This document shows positions 21,966 to 33,699 of a stretch of DNA of 64,000 bases, piece after piece; within the stretch, counting starts at the first letter, position 1, and each line of letters opens with the position of its first letter. Under the pieces are notes generated by a model. The model was not told where the DNA came from. It worked only from the letters and a program-made list of their open reading frames with translations, and did not search any database. The position numbers and the translations under genes are program-made. This DNA comes from Porites lobata. Its lineage: Eukaryota > Cnidaria > Anthozoa > Scleractinia > Poritidae. The stretch is taken from positions 765,001-829,000 of the forward strand of contig CALNXK010000178.1 in assembly GCA_942486035.1 (NCBI GenBank). The letters run 5' to 3'.

Positions 21966-22601
21966 GAAGCAGATAGCTTCCTTTACGACTAAGTGCAGGA
22001 GTCGTGTGTTGCTACTGTCTTCGCCAAGTTGTAAACCTGGTGACCTGAGATGCGTTAAAAGTTTGATTCCATGCTTTCTCGGTTAAGTCCGACCAAGGGA
22101 GTCCCAGGAGACCCAAGGGGATTCCAGTGTACGTCATGTTTCCTGTCCCTCCATCCCTTGTAATGACGCGAGTTAAAGAAAAGCCATTAAGTTATATTCT
22201 CATCGATATCTCCCTACTCCCAACATTTCATTTTCTCCCTCCTCCGTACATTTTCGGGCCATTTCTCCCTCCTCCCTATCATGTACCTTTCTCCTCACAA
22301 TAGGTTTAGTAGGCAAAACAACAACTTTGCAAGTGCATCTCACTTTTTTGCACATTTCTTTGCCGTTTTTCCTTGACTACGATGTGAAATTGTCTAATTT
22401 TACTTTTAAGGGAGGACGTAAACAAGCGACGACAAAATTTTATTCCCTTCCTAAACTTGAATACGGTTCTTAGAAATTCAACTCCGGCAGGGTTTGCCTA
22501 CATTTGACAAAGTAAGTGAGTTGGAATAATCGCGATAAAGACCGAAGGAACGCAAATTCATTTTTAAAGCGTCGTTTTCGCTTCCGTTGCGTCGTCCGAT
22601 A

Positions 22602-22866
22602 ATAGTGAACTTACGCAACAGGACGGGAGAGGAAAGAAGACGTCAAACCTTGCGTGACAACCGTGACAACAAATTTGTTTGAAATAACTTTTCGCCAATA
22701 ACTTTTCACTTTCCTTTAAACAGATCTTTTTGTAAAAACCAGAAAATATTAATGCTGAGTGAAGATTACGACATAACATGCAAGTTATAGCCCTGTCACG
22801 TTTGTCACACACACAAACATTTTGCCGTCTTCTTCTTCCTGCCGTCCTGTTGCGTAAACTCACTAA
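22602..22866. mobile_element. TIR element with TAGTGARTTTACGCAACAGG ends
   Basis: About 70 bases at each end are inverted copies sharing 'acgcaacaggacgg' followed by purine-rich 'gaagacg' and 'cgtgaca'. The upstream stretch 22570-22600 is rich in cgtcg. It has no coding content; the superfamily is unassigned. Confidence 0.7.
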
Positions 22867-22927
22867 TATAACAGTGGGGATGGAATAGCGTCTGTCAGAC
22901 ATGCTAAGAAAAACCGATCTGCCCTAA

Positions 22928-23013
22928 TCGTAAAAATTAGTTCCCACAAAACGCCAAAAAATGGGCAATCTGCAAAAATAAACTACCGCAAAAATTTCGT
23001 GCCACACCGGAAT
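22928..23013 (-). repeat. Inverted partner of the 19733-19860 repeat
   Basis: The minus strand reads gtggcacgaaatttttgcgg followed by 'tagtttatttttgcag'. It matches the family copy at 19733, but in opposite orientation. Confidence 0.6.
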
Positions 23014-23353
23014 TGCCATACACAGTAGAGCGCCCTGCTCACCTGGTCACATGATCCCCCATTAGCGCTCCTGTGAGAGAAGATTGGGGTTAGGTTAAGG
23101 CCCATGGAGACTCATGGGAAGGGACATTCCATAATACGAGTCTGGGAAAACTTGCTCGGAGGTCGTTGGACGGTTGTAATTGTGCGGTCAATTGTGAAGC
23201 TCTGTAAAATCTATCTGCAGCTTTCAATGGTTGTCTATAACAGGAGGGTTTCAAGTGCTGGTGAGTAGCTTTTTAGGTGCAAAACGGTGATGCTTTCTTG
23301 TTATTTAGCTCCACGCACGTGGGTTGGAAATTGTGCGCGACGACGGATGATAG

Positions 23354-23381
23354 TCAAACTGTCACGTACGTGACAGTTTGA
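23354..23381. promoter_or_regulatory. Perfect 28-bp palindrome centred on ACGT
   Basis: The half-site TCAAACTGTCACGT is followed immediately by its exact complement, giving a spacerless 28-base palindrome around CACGTACGTG. A spacerless palindrome this long is unusual. It may be a dimeric factor site or the remnant of a foldback element. Confidence 0.6.
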
Positions 23382-23962
23382 AATTTTCGCTATGAAACAG
23401 ACTTTACCCAACTCGTTAAACTACAGGACAGTGAAAAGTGAATTTTCGTACGGGTATTTGCTGTCTTAGCTGAAAGTTTTACCTGCATTGTCGCCGGAAC
23501 TTGTATTTGTTGGTGCATAGAGGTGGTGGCGCAGCGTGATCAGGGAGATGGCGGGAACTTAAGCTTAAGTCACGTGGGTTACCCTAACAAACTCACTATT
23601 TTAAACAAATTATAAGCTTGGTTATATTTCTAAACAAAAAGTGAAGGTTCTTTTATTAACCAGGAGAGTTTGCTTTCCAGCTGTATTCTAGTTGTAAAAA
23701 TAGAAAAAAAGTTTTACATTACAACATTAGTTACACTTCACTGTTTACAAAGACGTGACAGAAAATTGCCTTGTGTAAAGCTAAATTTAAACACGATAAT
23801 AACAAAGCAACTTGTTTTATGCAGCCTGCACAGGGCAGCTACCTAATTTTGTCTTGAAAGTGTCTGAGAACTCAATTTGTCAGGTAGTTTGTTTTGAAGT
23901 TTGTGTCGCTGTTTTACCAGTTCCCAGTCCCCACTGTGTAGCACCCTATCCTGCTAAGTAAA

Positions 23963-24190
23963 ATGGCGGCCGAAATGTCTTATTCAAAAATTTTGTGGGC
24001 TCTAAGAATGTCAAAATCTATGATTCTTTCTGAACATGCTTTAAAAGGGAATGAGAAGCAGGGTTCACAAATATGCCAAATTTTGCGCATTTTACGCCAA
24101 AATTCTTCAGATGACTCCAAAGAGGTTACAGAGGGAGTCACTTCGACTCCAGAAATTTCAGTAACAAACAGGGAGCCACTTCGACTCTAG
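23963..24190 (+). other. Candidate small ORF or first exon, unknown
   Basis: A 75-residue frame opens with ATGGCGGCCGAAATG in a good initiation context (aaaATGG). Its end overlaps a two-unit tandem repeat of 38-39 bases (24133-24209, unit starts gggagtcacttcgactcc). No domain is recognised. It could be a real first exon, but the repeat at its end and the lack of relatives in the window keep confidence low. Confidence 0.25.
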
Positions 24191-24209
24191 AAATTTTTAG
24201 CGACAAACA

Positions 24210-26880
24210 CAGCTTTGTCCTTGCCTTTTTCGGAACAAATACAATTTATGTTAATGGTAAACATTGTAAACCTTAATCAAATCAGCAAAATTAAAGAATT
24301 ATACTGCACGACAAAACAGGAAGAGGGTAAATTACGAACAAAGTTTACGCGATGACCGCCATCATGGATTTGGGTGTTCCAGGTCAGCTGACCGCCACAG
24401 CTACTTCGTATGTCCCTCACGGTAGTTTATACATGCCAGGACCACGTGCTGGAAAGTCTGAAAATGGCTTTTTTCATTGTGGTACTTGACTCCAAATATT
24501 CCAAAATGACTCCAAAATTTGTGAAGCAAAAGTCACAGTGACTCCACTCATCAATAAAATTTGCAAACGCTGGGAAGAAAACTTGTTAAAGAGTTTATTA
24601 GCACTCTTGAATCTGCAACCTCTTGGTTAGACAATCGTGAGTTTTATGTACGAGGTTGGCGTTGAGAGTCTAATGCAAGTGTGAGGGATAGTTTAATATT
24701 TTCTTTTACACAACCAGTATGTTACTCATTTGCTTGTCTTGTCAGTTGTAAAGTTAAGTATTTTAGGAAGGTAGCAGACGTTTAAGTGAAGATTCGAGGG
24801 GAAGACGATGTTCTTTCATGTGTTTCACAGCACTCTCTTTCCATAAGCCCAACCAGTTATCAGCTGTGGATTGTTGTAAATTACAAACACAATGGATGGA
24901 ATCTTGTGACGAGAAGACAATTAGTTTCAAAGCGCCTTGAACAATCAACTCAGCAGAATCATTTTTAGCAGATAACCTTCCAATTGTAGCTCACTACTTT
25001 TTCTAACGAGGTTAATGGAGCAACAAGGCGAACAAACTGAATTACAATTGAGGTCATAATTTTCCCGGCAAAGAGGTGAATGAAACAGCCAATTTGCTCG
25101 CTAAGGTGGGCAAACTGAATTAAGGTTTTCCTACTCATTTAAAATACTTGAATTGATCTCATGAAGTAAAAGAATGAATACAACAGAATTTGATATGAAC
25201 AATTCAGTGACAATTCACTAAATCGAAGATGTTCTCTGAAACCTTTTATTAAATCTGTCCTTATTGTGTATTAGGTAACTTTTGGCTTTTTGGAAGAGAA
25301 TTTCAAATATCAGATGCCTGTACGAATGGAAGATTCAAATAAGGCAATAGCTCAAGTCATTAAAACATTCCATGGCATGGAGGTAATACTGTAAGTGCAG
25401 AACTAAGAGAGGGTATTGTAAATTATGTTCAAAGGAAAGTCATATTGGCAGTCTTGCTGACCAGCTCTATGGAAAATTACTGCTGTTCCACTTTCCACCT
25501 GGCATATGGTTGGCATGATTTGCTCTCTGATGCGATTCTTTGACCTCTTTTGAAATTTAAACTTTTTCATTGCAGCTAAATAAAGGTTTATGTTGTTTAA
25601 TTTTCTCCAAAGTGCCTCCTGGATCTGAATAACTAAACGCAATTTTCCTTTGTCGGTGAATGTGAAGGTTTCCTGCAATGTTCTGTCATGCTGGGCCCAG
25701 TGCATTAGTAGTTTTTGCAGGATGTTAAATACGGAAAGATAGTGATGTACATGTAAAGTTCTAAATTTTGAATAATCGATTGCAGCGGAACTAAAAATAC
25801 CAAAATAACGGTGAATTGCACCGTGACTCAGTCAAGATTGCTCTTTCAGCAATGATTTTTTAAACTCCAGGTTGTTTTTCTAAAGATATGTGACTCTTTA
25901 GGCTGGAGAGCATCATTCCTCTCTTGGTAATTACTTTTGAATTAGCTTAACAGTCTTGCAACTGCCGGTTTGATTGACAGATTAGAGACAAGGTCAAGGT
26001 CCATCTAGCATGGTAAATTAAGGCGGTCTACACCAAAGGGGTTTTGGGGTGGCTTAACATTTCATGTCTTTGACCTTTGGCCCAAGACGATGAAGCTCCT
26101 CTCTGGCCTCAAGTAAAAACCTCTGGTACCCAGAGCTGGGCTGTTAAAAGCTGTGTTAAGATAAGCTAGGGTTAATGCAAAATTTGAATTCAGATATGAA
26201 AGCTTTAAAACTAAATTCAGTCTAATTCTTTTTGTCAACAAGTTGATGATTGGATGCTCGTAAAGATAACAGAGAAAGTTATCTGAGAAAATGCTTTTGA
26301 ACAAGAGAAAAGAAACCAGGGTGAAATAACCCTGGATTAGCACTAATCAGCCTTCTAACAACTGGGCCCTGGGTATGAAAAGATAGGATACGTGAAGAAA
26401 AATTAGATGTGCAAAAAGTTGTTTGCCTCTCAATACCATGACATCACACGATCACATCAGCTAGTTTCCCGTCCAGTCTTTACATATCGAGGTTGTTCTA
26501 TAAGGAAAATTTCAGGTAGCCCTTCGGGCTCCCAAGCATTTTAGCTAGGGCGCATGCCTAGGCCTCCAAGTTGGTCATCCAAGTACATCTGACAAAGACG
26601 TATTTTGTACACACGCCAATCCTACTGGCCTGCTTATCACCAAACTTGGTAATTTTAGCTTTTGGGTGCGACAAAAACCCACAGTCATGTTGTCATATGA
26701 AACAAAAGTTTTCGTGCCATTCAGATTTAAAACCAGAAACGTGAGCAATGCCACCGAATTCATCAGGTTTTAAAGAGGGAAAAGTAAAAATTTCAGCAGG
26801 TTTACCCAAACTTCATTAAGATGTGTGAGTCAAACATAGGAATACTGTGCTTTTTACCAGCAATACTAAACTTGATCAAA
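24210..26880. other. Spacer without recognised gene
   Basis: No domain or RNA gene was recognised. The longest frame (25403-25705, minus, 100 residues, basic) has no known motif. Near 26510-26560 a 'cccttcgggctcccaag' phrase resembles dispersed repeats. Confidence 0.45.
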
Positions 26881-26884
26881 AACG

Positions 26885-27540
26885 ATTTCTTAAAACATAA
26901 GCAAGCGAGTATTAACATTAACAGCCGACGTTTCGGTATCATCATGACACCATTCTCAAGGCAAAATGAATAAATACAGTCGACTCCTGATAATTCGAAC
27001 GTTCAAGGGAAACAGAAAAAAGTTCGAGTTATCGGGAGTTCGAGTTATCGAGGGTAAAATTATATAGAAAATGTTCTGAAGGGAAATGAAAATTGCTTTG
27101 AGTTAGCAGAAGGTTCAAGTTATAGAGGGTTCGAGTTACCGGGAGTCGACTGTAATGCGAAGATTTGATTTCTACAGTCTCTACAAATCTGCATAATAAC
27201 AAAGGATCACAAGTTCTTCATTGAATACCTTTGCGCGAATTGAGTCTGCCTGCACGTTTAGGGATGGTTTGAGTTTTTTTATAAAGAGCATCTCCTTAAT
27301 TAGGCAATCAAATTTGTTAGAACCTTTAGTGAGCACATGAAATTGTTCTGGAAGAAAAGGTGGTACGTCAGAGTTATGTTCACTAAGAGAAATACTAAAC
27401 TTGAAAATAAATTTTCAAAAGGTGAATTTATCAATGCGGCATGAAATATAAAGTGACGGAGTTTATGCGTCAGATCAAACTCAAGTTCCCGTGAAAAATT
27501 CTGTGAAACTGCTGCGCCTGCAAACCTATTGTTTTAATGA
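26885..27540 (-). pseudogene. Penelope-like element, 3' end with GIY-YIG tail
   Basis: On the minus strand, about 27395 to 27183, the translation reads 'FLPEQFHVLTKG', 'KFDCLIKEMLFIKKLKP' and 'LNVQADSIRAKVF'. I recognise this as the C-terminal end of the GIY-YIG endonuclease part of cnidarian Penelope-like elements. A 3' untranslated stretch with 'gaaacgtcggc' follows at about 26925. It is interrupted by the MITE 26977-27152 and lacks the RT, so it is a 5'-truncated dead copy. It may or may not belong to the same subfamily as the one at 20940. Confidence 0.7.
26977..27152. mobile_element. Tc1/mariner-type MITE with TA target duplication
   Basis: The ends CAGTCGACTCCTGATAA-TTCGAAC and the near-complement bound 176 bases. 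TA dinucleotides flank both sides (26975-26976, 27153-27154). Internal 'gttcgagttat' repeats add to the symmetry. Termini and TA duplication match pogo/Tigger-like non-autonomous elements. Confidence 0.88.
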
Positions 27541-28092
27541 AAAATAAGTCATCTTTAATTTTCTTTTCTATATTATCAGTGAATCTTTTAGGATAATTGA
27601 GCTTTTAGTGGATACGGTCGAAGCTTAAACCAGCTCTTCTTACCGTGTTTTTATTTTTTTGGGGGGGGGGGAGGGGCACTAAATTTTGCCCATATATGCA
27701 TGTGTGCGAATTTAGTTTTGATACGTAAAATGCAAAGACAACTGTCAAGACTCAAGGATAATAATTGACTCAATGCCCGCTCTTATAATTGTCTTACCGT
27801 TTGCTCTTCCGTTCCCTAAGTTATAGGTTCCTAATTGAAAAAACTAGTTTCTTAACCTACAGTATAAACTGAATCAGAGCAAACGGGGTTCGTATGAGGT
27901 ATTTACTGAAAAGTCCAAATATTATTTTATATTTTCTACGTTAACTGTAAGTGATACAAAAATGAAAGTAAGGAAGATATGATAAGAAATAAGCACGTTA
28001 TTCGCAAGTTATTTCGTTAAGTAAAGCTAAAGTGATGATAACGATGACCACGATTATCAAACTAAATTCAAATTTTCTTCTTGTATTTTCAG

Positions 28093-28122
28093 GCCCTTAC
28101 ACTCGTCCGAAGCCAAGAACAG
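28093..28122 (+). other. Possible 30-nt micro-exon
   Basis: A strong acceptor (ttcttgtattttcag) precedes 30 bases that end in a donor (aacag/gtgcgc). In one frame it reads basic residues (PYTRPKPRT). If real it could belong to the arginine-rich sequence downstream. This is speculative. Confidence 0.2.
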
Positions 28123-28620
28123 GTGCGCACTGACCTTTATTTGTTTTGACCTATTAGATGAGTAATTGAACTTCTAAGTAATTGTGAAGTAAAACGTACG
28201 AATAAGAAGCGGTTTTGATTGACATTTGGATAAAAAGTGCTGCGCTTACAGGCTTTAGTACATTACAGTGAAAGTGTTGCTTAATTACAAGCAGCAAGAG
28301 AAGTTCGCACTCCTAATCTCTAGGCTGCTTTTACGCATGCTTGGCACGTATAAACCCAGCATTCGTTTGGATTTCCACTGAGTATGAATGGAATGCTTAG
28401 AACGCAACCTGAGCACGCGCTTTTGTACCTTCTATCACTCCTAATCTGATCACGCACATTTTGACCTTCTACCACATGAAACTTACGCTAAGGACCACCG
28501 TTGGAGCAAGAGCGTTGTAAACGTCGATTTGAAGCCTGAAACTCGCCCGCACCATGTAACTTTTGGTTATTACTCCAACTCCAAGTAAAACATGTCACAG
28601 GGGGTTCTATTTCTGTACGT

Positions 28621-29406
28621 GGGCGAAAATTACGGGAGAAAACAAGAAAAGCTAGACGAAAACGAACAAAGAGAGCGCGCATAGCAAAAACCCGAAAATT
28701 GAAAAGAAGATTGAAAAGATGCTTACTAAAGTTACGGCTATTGAAAAGAAAACAGGTGCTTGTTGCTAGATGGGTCAGGCGCTTGAAAATGTTGGGGAAA
28801 ATAAGATGATTGATAGCAGTGAGGAAAGTGAGGATTGTCCTGAGAAAGAGAATTCTAAAAATGAAAACAAGAATTCGTGTTCGCAAATTGAGGCTCAAGC
28901 GATGTTATTATTGACTACAAGCAGCCAAAAGACGTGCGCGCATGCTCCGAGCAAGAAGAAGAGCCATTAGGATCCTGCGAATTAGGGCCAGGCGAAGTAT
29001 GCGAAGATTGCGGTTATTGGCTAGCAGGAGGTTGGCGCGTGCGCGAAAAATCTCCAGATTACGGAGACTAATGCGGTATCGAATGATGGCCAACTTATGA
29101 GCAAGGCAACAAGCAGAACGGAGGTGAATGGTAGTATTAGCTAGAAAAAGAATTAAGCTTTTGCGGCGAAAAATTCTTCTTAGACAATAAGCCATTCGAG
29201 CAAGATACCGCAGATTACACCAAAGGGCAGCAAGGTTAAGGACTCTCCAGTTTAGAATAAGGGCCCGTCAAAGACGCATGGGTATGCGTCTCATTATTAT
29301 CAGGAGAGGTCTTGTGAGTATTTCGCAAAAGATATCTTACTACAGACGTTTGCAGCGTTATGCAATATTACAGTGTTTGAAAAAGTTGCAGCAGGCAAGG
29401 CATTAA
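28621..29406 (+). pseudogene. Extremely arginine-rich reading frame with five stops
   Basis: One frame runs 262 codons without a frameshift. It encodes a protein dominated by Arg, Lys, Leu and Ala, with about three acidic residues in total. The first 62 codons contain 18 Arg and about 14 Lys. A middle block reads 'ARRRAIRILRIRARRSMRRL'. The only breaks are stops at 28807 (TGA), 28912 (TGA), 29098 (TGA), 29125 (TGA) and 29188 (TAA), before the final TAA at 29404. Each stop is one C-to-T change from CGA (Arg) or CAA (Gln). I do not recognise a family. A decayed DNA-binding basic protein (protamine-like) is one idea; purine-rich low-complexity sequence is another. Confidence 0.4.
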
Positions 29407-29419
29407 TGGACATGCAAGC

Positions 29420-32098
29420 TGTTTTTGTTAAGTTTGTGCCTACCATATATGGAAAATTAGTTGCAGCATATTAAAAGGCCATTTGACAGTGCATATGTAA
29501 TCAGACAGTGATAACTTTACTTATCACATTCCACAAAAATATATAGTAAAACAATAGTTTTTACAAATTTCACCTTAAAATAGCAGAGAACAATAACGTG
29601 ATATCAGAGTTAAACAATAAAAGGAAATGTCCCAACCAGAGTTATACAGTCATGTGGGTTTTTAGACAACAACATTGCAGTAGGGGTTGGGGAGGGGGCT
29701 TAATTTCTTTGTTCTGCTTAGAGGAGTATAGTATGGTGCTAAATGAGAAAATAAATGGAACTGTCTCAAGAGTTTTGTCTGAGGTTGTAGCTTGATTGTT
29801 TGGCCAAAGCATTTTGACAAGTTCACAATAAAAAGTACCACCACAATCAACTACATTTAGGGTAACAAATAATACAAAAATACATGTAGACATGACCTCA
29901 CCTTAGTTACGGTTGCTTTGTTAGAAATTCTTTTTAGTGTTGTATGGCTGATCAGAATGGATGGGTTTGTCCCGTCAAGCTTTGAAGGCAACTCATCAGT
30001 AAATTCCAATGTCTGGTTATGAGCTTTTTCTTCATCCTTAAATGGCTTACTTCTTCTTAAACTTAAGGTGTTAACTTGTAGTAAATAAAAAGGAAACGTT
30101 GTTGGCCTAATGAACCAAAAAAAAGCTCACACTAAACCCAGTCATTCTCTGCTGATAAAAGGACCATGTAGGTCCATGTCTGACCATTTAGCCAAACAAA
30201 AGTAATATGCAAAACTTCTAACAAGAATGTTTCATCTGAAAGGCAACATGACAGTATAAGTGACAAAATAATATTCTTGCCAAAAACTCTGTTATTTGAG
30301 GAAATACGGTATTTTTGTGTGACCATCTATGTCCACTGAAAGCAATATGTCTCTTGAGTGACTACCTGTTGTGAGCAACCACAGCCACCTTTCTGGGGTG
30401 TGATGGTATTCAGGATAGTTTTTCATTGTTTTTAAAAACTCATAAGCGACAACTCATCACAAGGTTTCTCCAGCTAAATAATAGCAGCTTTAAAAATGGA
30501 TGTTGCACAGCCCTGATATGAACATAAGTTCATCTGCAAAGTGATATTCATTGGCACCGCTGAACCACTCCACAACAGCCCAAGGCTGTGCTCTAAGGAA
30601 AATTGAAGGGAGCCCAGTGCTCTGAAACTGTAAAATCTAGGTTGCCCAGCATATGATTTGTATGAAAAATCTGAGATTTTCTTGTCGCCCGAGAGCAAAA
30701 GTTAGGTGCCAGGGGCCACCAGGCTCTGCTAGAGCACACCCCTGCAGCCACCTTGGGGGTTGACAGAAGAAAGTGGCTGTTGTGGCATGGGCAGGTGGCC
30801 ATTATGGGGAGGGAGGGGTGCTTTTAATTTAATTTGATTTAATTTAATTTTTTCCAGGAGTACAACATGTTCATTGTGCCAAGTTCATGCTTACTTCAGC
30901 CTATAATATATGGTCATCCAATCATCAATATTGTTTGCTGCGATGTGGTATCAAGTTGCTTGTCAAATGCTTGTGTGGCTGAGCAAAATAAGATTGCTCT
31001 TTAGCAAGCCTCAGGTATGTTCTAAGTGAGTTCTAAAAAAGGTTCTCACAAAAACGTGCTGTATTTAAAATCTTAAATGAATTGAAAAAATTGCTGCAAT
31101 TAATCATTGACTGGCCATACTGATCAAATTTCTATACTTTTTGTCAGTCACTGAATAAACTGGCTGTTGTTGAGAGGTTATCTTAATTTGGAAGTTAGGG
31201 ATGCATTTTGCTGGCTGTTGCCATTATAGAGACGTTTAAACAAGAGTCAATGTATGGACTGTCGCAGCAGGATTATGAGGCGATAACCTGTTGAGCCAAT
31301 CAGCTGTAGTTATTTAACAAAAGCAATAAATAACCCTAAAAGTGTGAACTATAAGTAGACCTGGTAAGAGAATGATTTAGTGTTCACCTTTCGATTATAA
31401 ATGCCTTTGTCTTGAAAGTCAACTCACAATGATGAAATAAGGAATTTAAGTGAAGCTAACGGAATGAAGATCCAAATAACAGACAAACGTTTTTCTTTGA
31501 ACACAATGCTAAAAACTACATATTACTGGTTAACCTCTTGTGAAAATGTCCAAATACTCAAGCTTCTGTAACGCTTTGAGTTCAACGCAATATTCACTCC
31601 TGATGTCTCCAACTAGTTTTGCTGTTTTCCTCTTGGCGCTGCCACGCTGTAGAATTTTTTCAAAGTCCACCGCAACATGTGAATGATTAACATCCATTTT
31701 AGACATTTTACAATTTAGAAAAACATTTTTAAGAAAAAAAAGGGCGTTGAAACTGAGAAACCAAAGTTCTCAATGGACACACCAAACAGCAACATTGACA
31801 ACACGAAAAGCTGCCAGTGAAAGCGCCTCATTCTGCACTTTGTCACCAAAAAAAAATTTCCCGCGGGAGTATTTCTTAGCCACTGAAATACCCATACAGA
31901 GGCTCACAATTCTTTATAAATACCTGACACTGGGACATAGCAGGGAATTTAACTTTGGGTTAGTATTAAAACACCTGAGATTTCTTTCCCCCCAGGGAAA
32001 GAAGTTTGTTGAAAGCCCTGTGTAGCATGTACATTTGAATATTAAGGCAAATAAAAGTACTTCAGAACGAAATAAACACAACTCAGTTCAGATTTTCT
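29420..32098. other. Spacer without recognised gene
   Basis: Nothing coding is recognised. An AATTT-type microsatellite (ttaatttaatttgatttaat) occurs near 30823-30853, and common dispersed-repeat phrases occur around 30560-30740. Short open frames overlap on both strands without domains. Confidence 0.45.
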
Positions 32099-32107
32099 TG
32101 ATGGTCC

Positions 32108-32746
32108 TAGACTGTTCACAGTCCCCTATTTTTTTTCCTGAGATCGTTTAGATATACCGCGTCTTACCGTCACGGGTATCTTGATTTTGAAATGTACCGA
32201 GGGAGCAGGTGTCGGGGATTATAGCTCTGGGTGGGAGGACGAGAAAAATAGAGGAACTGTAATAACATCACTGCAGCTCACGTTCATGCGTTTGATTGGT
32301 CATTAGACAATAATGTTAATTTGCATTGACAACAAGTTTAGTTTAAGTTGCCGACATTGACAAGTCGTTGACAAGTCGACGTTTCCATAAAACATACGCT
32401 TTCATACCATAAGGCACATCTTGCGCAAACACGCAAAGGATTTTTGGTATTTTGATTAAGAAAATGTTTTCTTGTGCATGTTTGCTGATTTTATTTGGTG
32501 TCTGGCATGTTTTTCATAACCAGCGGAGTTTCTTAATTAATGAATGGTAAAAGGCGTGAAATTCCTGTCACGCCTCCTGAACGCGAGCTGCAGTGATGTT
32601 ATTACAGTCCCTCTATTTTTCTTATTTCCTCCCAAACCACCCCTGCCCCCTAAGTAGTTTTGACACTCGTGCAAGATGGCAGCCCGTAACACAAAGCCCT
32701 CGATCTCGATGATCTTACTGAAAAATAGAGGACTGTGAACAGTCTA
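32108..32746. mobile_element. Mutator-like MITE with perfect 9-bp duplication, copy 2
   Basis: Same family as 6714-6984, in reverse orientation. Ends are TAGACTGTTCACAG and CTGTGAACAGTCTA. The target tgatggtcc is duplicated exactly on both sides (32099-32107 and 32747-32755). The body matches the family copy on each side of a 363-base nested insertion at 32251-32613. Confidence 0.92.
32251..32613. mobile_element. Nested TIR element with TA duplication
   Basis: The ends gaggaactgtaataacatc and gagggactgtaataacatc (as complement on the right) continue through 'actgcagctc.cgttca', about 36 bases per arm. TA flanks both sides. It lies inside the Mutator-like MITE, whose family copy at 6714-6984 lacks it. 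A Tc1/mariner-type origin is likely from the TA site. Confidence 0.8.
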
Positions 32747-32825
32747 TGATGGTCCCATCTTTAATTGTTTCAAAGGGGCACAAAACCAAACTCGGTTGAG
32801 ACACGGTTATTAGTCGTTCCAGATG

Positions 32826-33690
32826 TGTCTCGGCCGATATATCTTTTCGTTCACCGACACTTCGCCGATAGTTGGTCAATACTTGACCGATGTATCGGTC
32901 AGTAATTGGTCGACACTCAGTTGACGGTCGGTTTACACTTAGCACAAACGAGAACTTGGCGTGATGAAGCAGGTCAAAGCCCGTTAATAAAAGATGTGTA
33001 TTCCTCGCTCTTAAAGCATTTCATGAACTGCCTTTCCTATTCATTATTCGTCCACTTTGGGACTGCGGGAGCAGTCGTTTCCCTCGTCCTTCTTTAAGTA
33101 TTCTTCAACTGCGGGACCACAGGAGCAGCAGATTCAACTTAGGCTGAGACAGGTGCTGTTCAACAGCTAAAAATCAGATGATCGGTGATGATACAAACTA
33201 GAAAAAAAAAGGGTTACCATGTCCTGAGTTTCCCGTGCTCCTCGGTTCGCTTCATAGAGTAATCGCACCTCGCACTGCCACATGTTCTCCCATCGCATGA
33301 TAACAGTAATTAATGACGTCTTTGCTTAAAAAAAAAGCCATTGGACTCACCTGATAAATTAACACACAACTGATATTCGAACGACAGTTGATCGATATAC
33401 CACCGACAGTTGACCGATATACCACCGACAGTTCACTGATATACCACCGACAGTTCACCGATATATCACCGACAGTTGACCGATGTATCACCGACATATG
33501 ACCGATAGTAAGTCGAGGTACGTTACCGAAATATCGACCGATACTCGGCCGATAGTCTATCTCACTATCGACTGACCATCGACCGACTATCGACTGACTA
33601 TCGACCAACTATCGACCGACTGTTGACCGACTATCGACTGACTGTAGACCGCTATATCGACCGCTATATCGGTCGACATTACCCACAGTA
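32826..33690. repeat. 11/22-bp GACCGAT minisatellite region
   Basis: Six 22-base units of consensus CGACAGTTGACCGATATACCAC run from 33382 to 33513. After a degenerate stretch, eight 11-base units of consensus ACTATCGACTG run from 33564 to 33651. The 22-mer is a dimer of the 11-mer. Similar but scrambled 'ttgaccgatgtatcggtc' phrases at 32826-32945 stand partly in opposite orientation. Open frames through the array are artefacts of the period. Confidence 0.82.
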
Positions 33691-33699
33691 AACAAGATC

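Noticed and set aside
23963..24190. Confident protein-coding gene
   Set aside because: No domain, no relative and an adjacent tandem repeat, so listed only as a candidate.
28488..29195. Two minus-strand genes of 136 and 95 residues
   Set aside because: They are reverse-strand shadows of the arginine-rich plus frame; their Leu/Arg-rich composition is a complement effect.
32715..33608. Serine/isoleucine-rich repeat proteins
   Set aside because: The repeated peptides come from reading through the 11/22-bp minisatellite, whose 22-bp period shifts frame on every unit.
33382..33651. CRISPR array
   Set aside because: Units are contiguous with no unique spacers and the setting is eukaryotic. It is a minisatellite.
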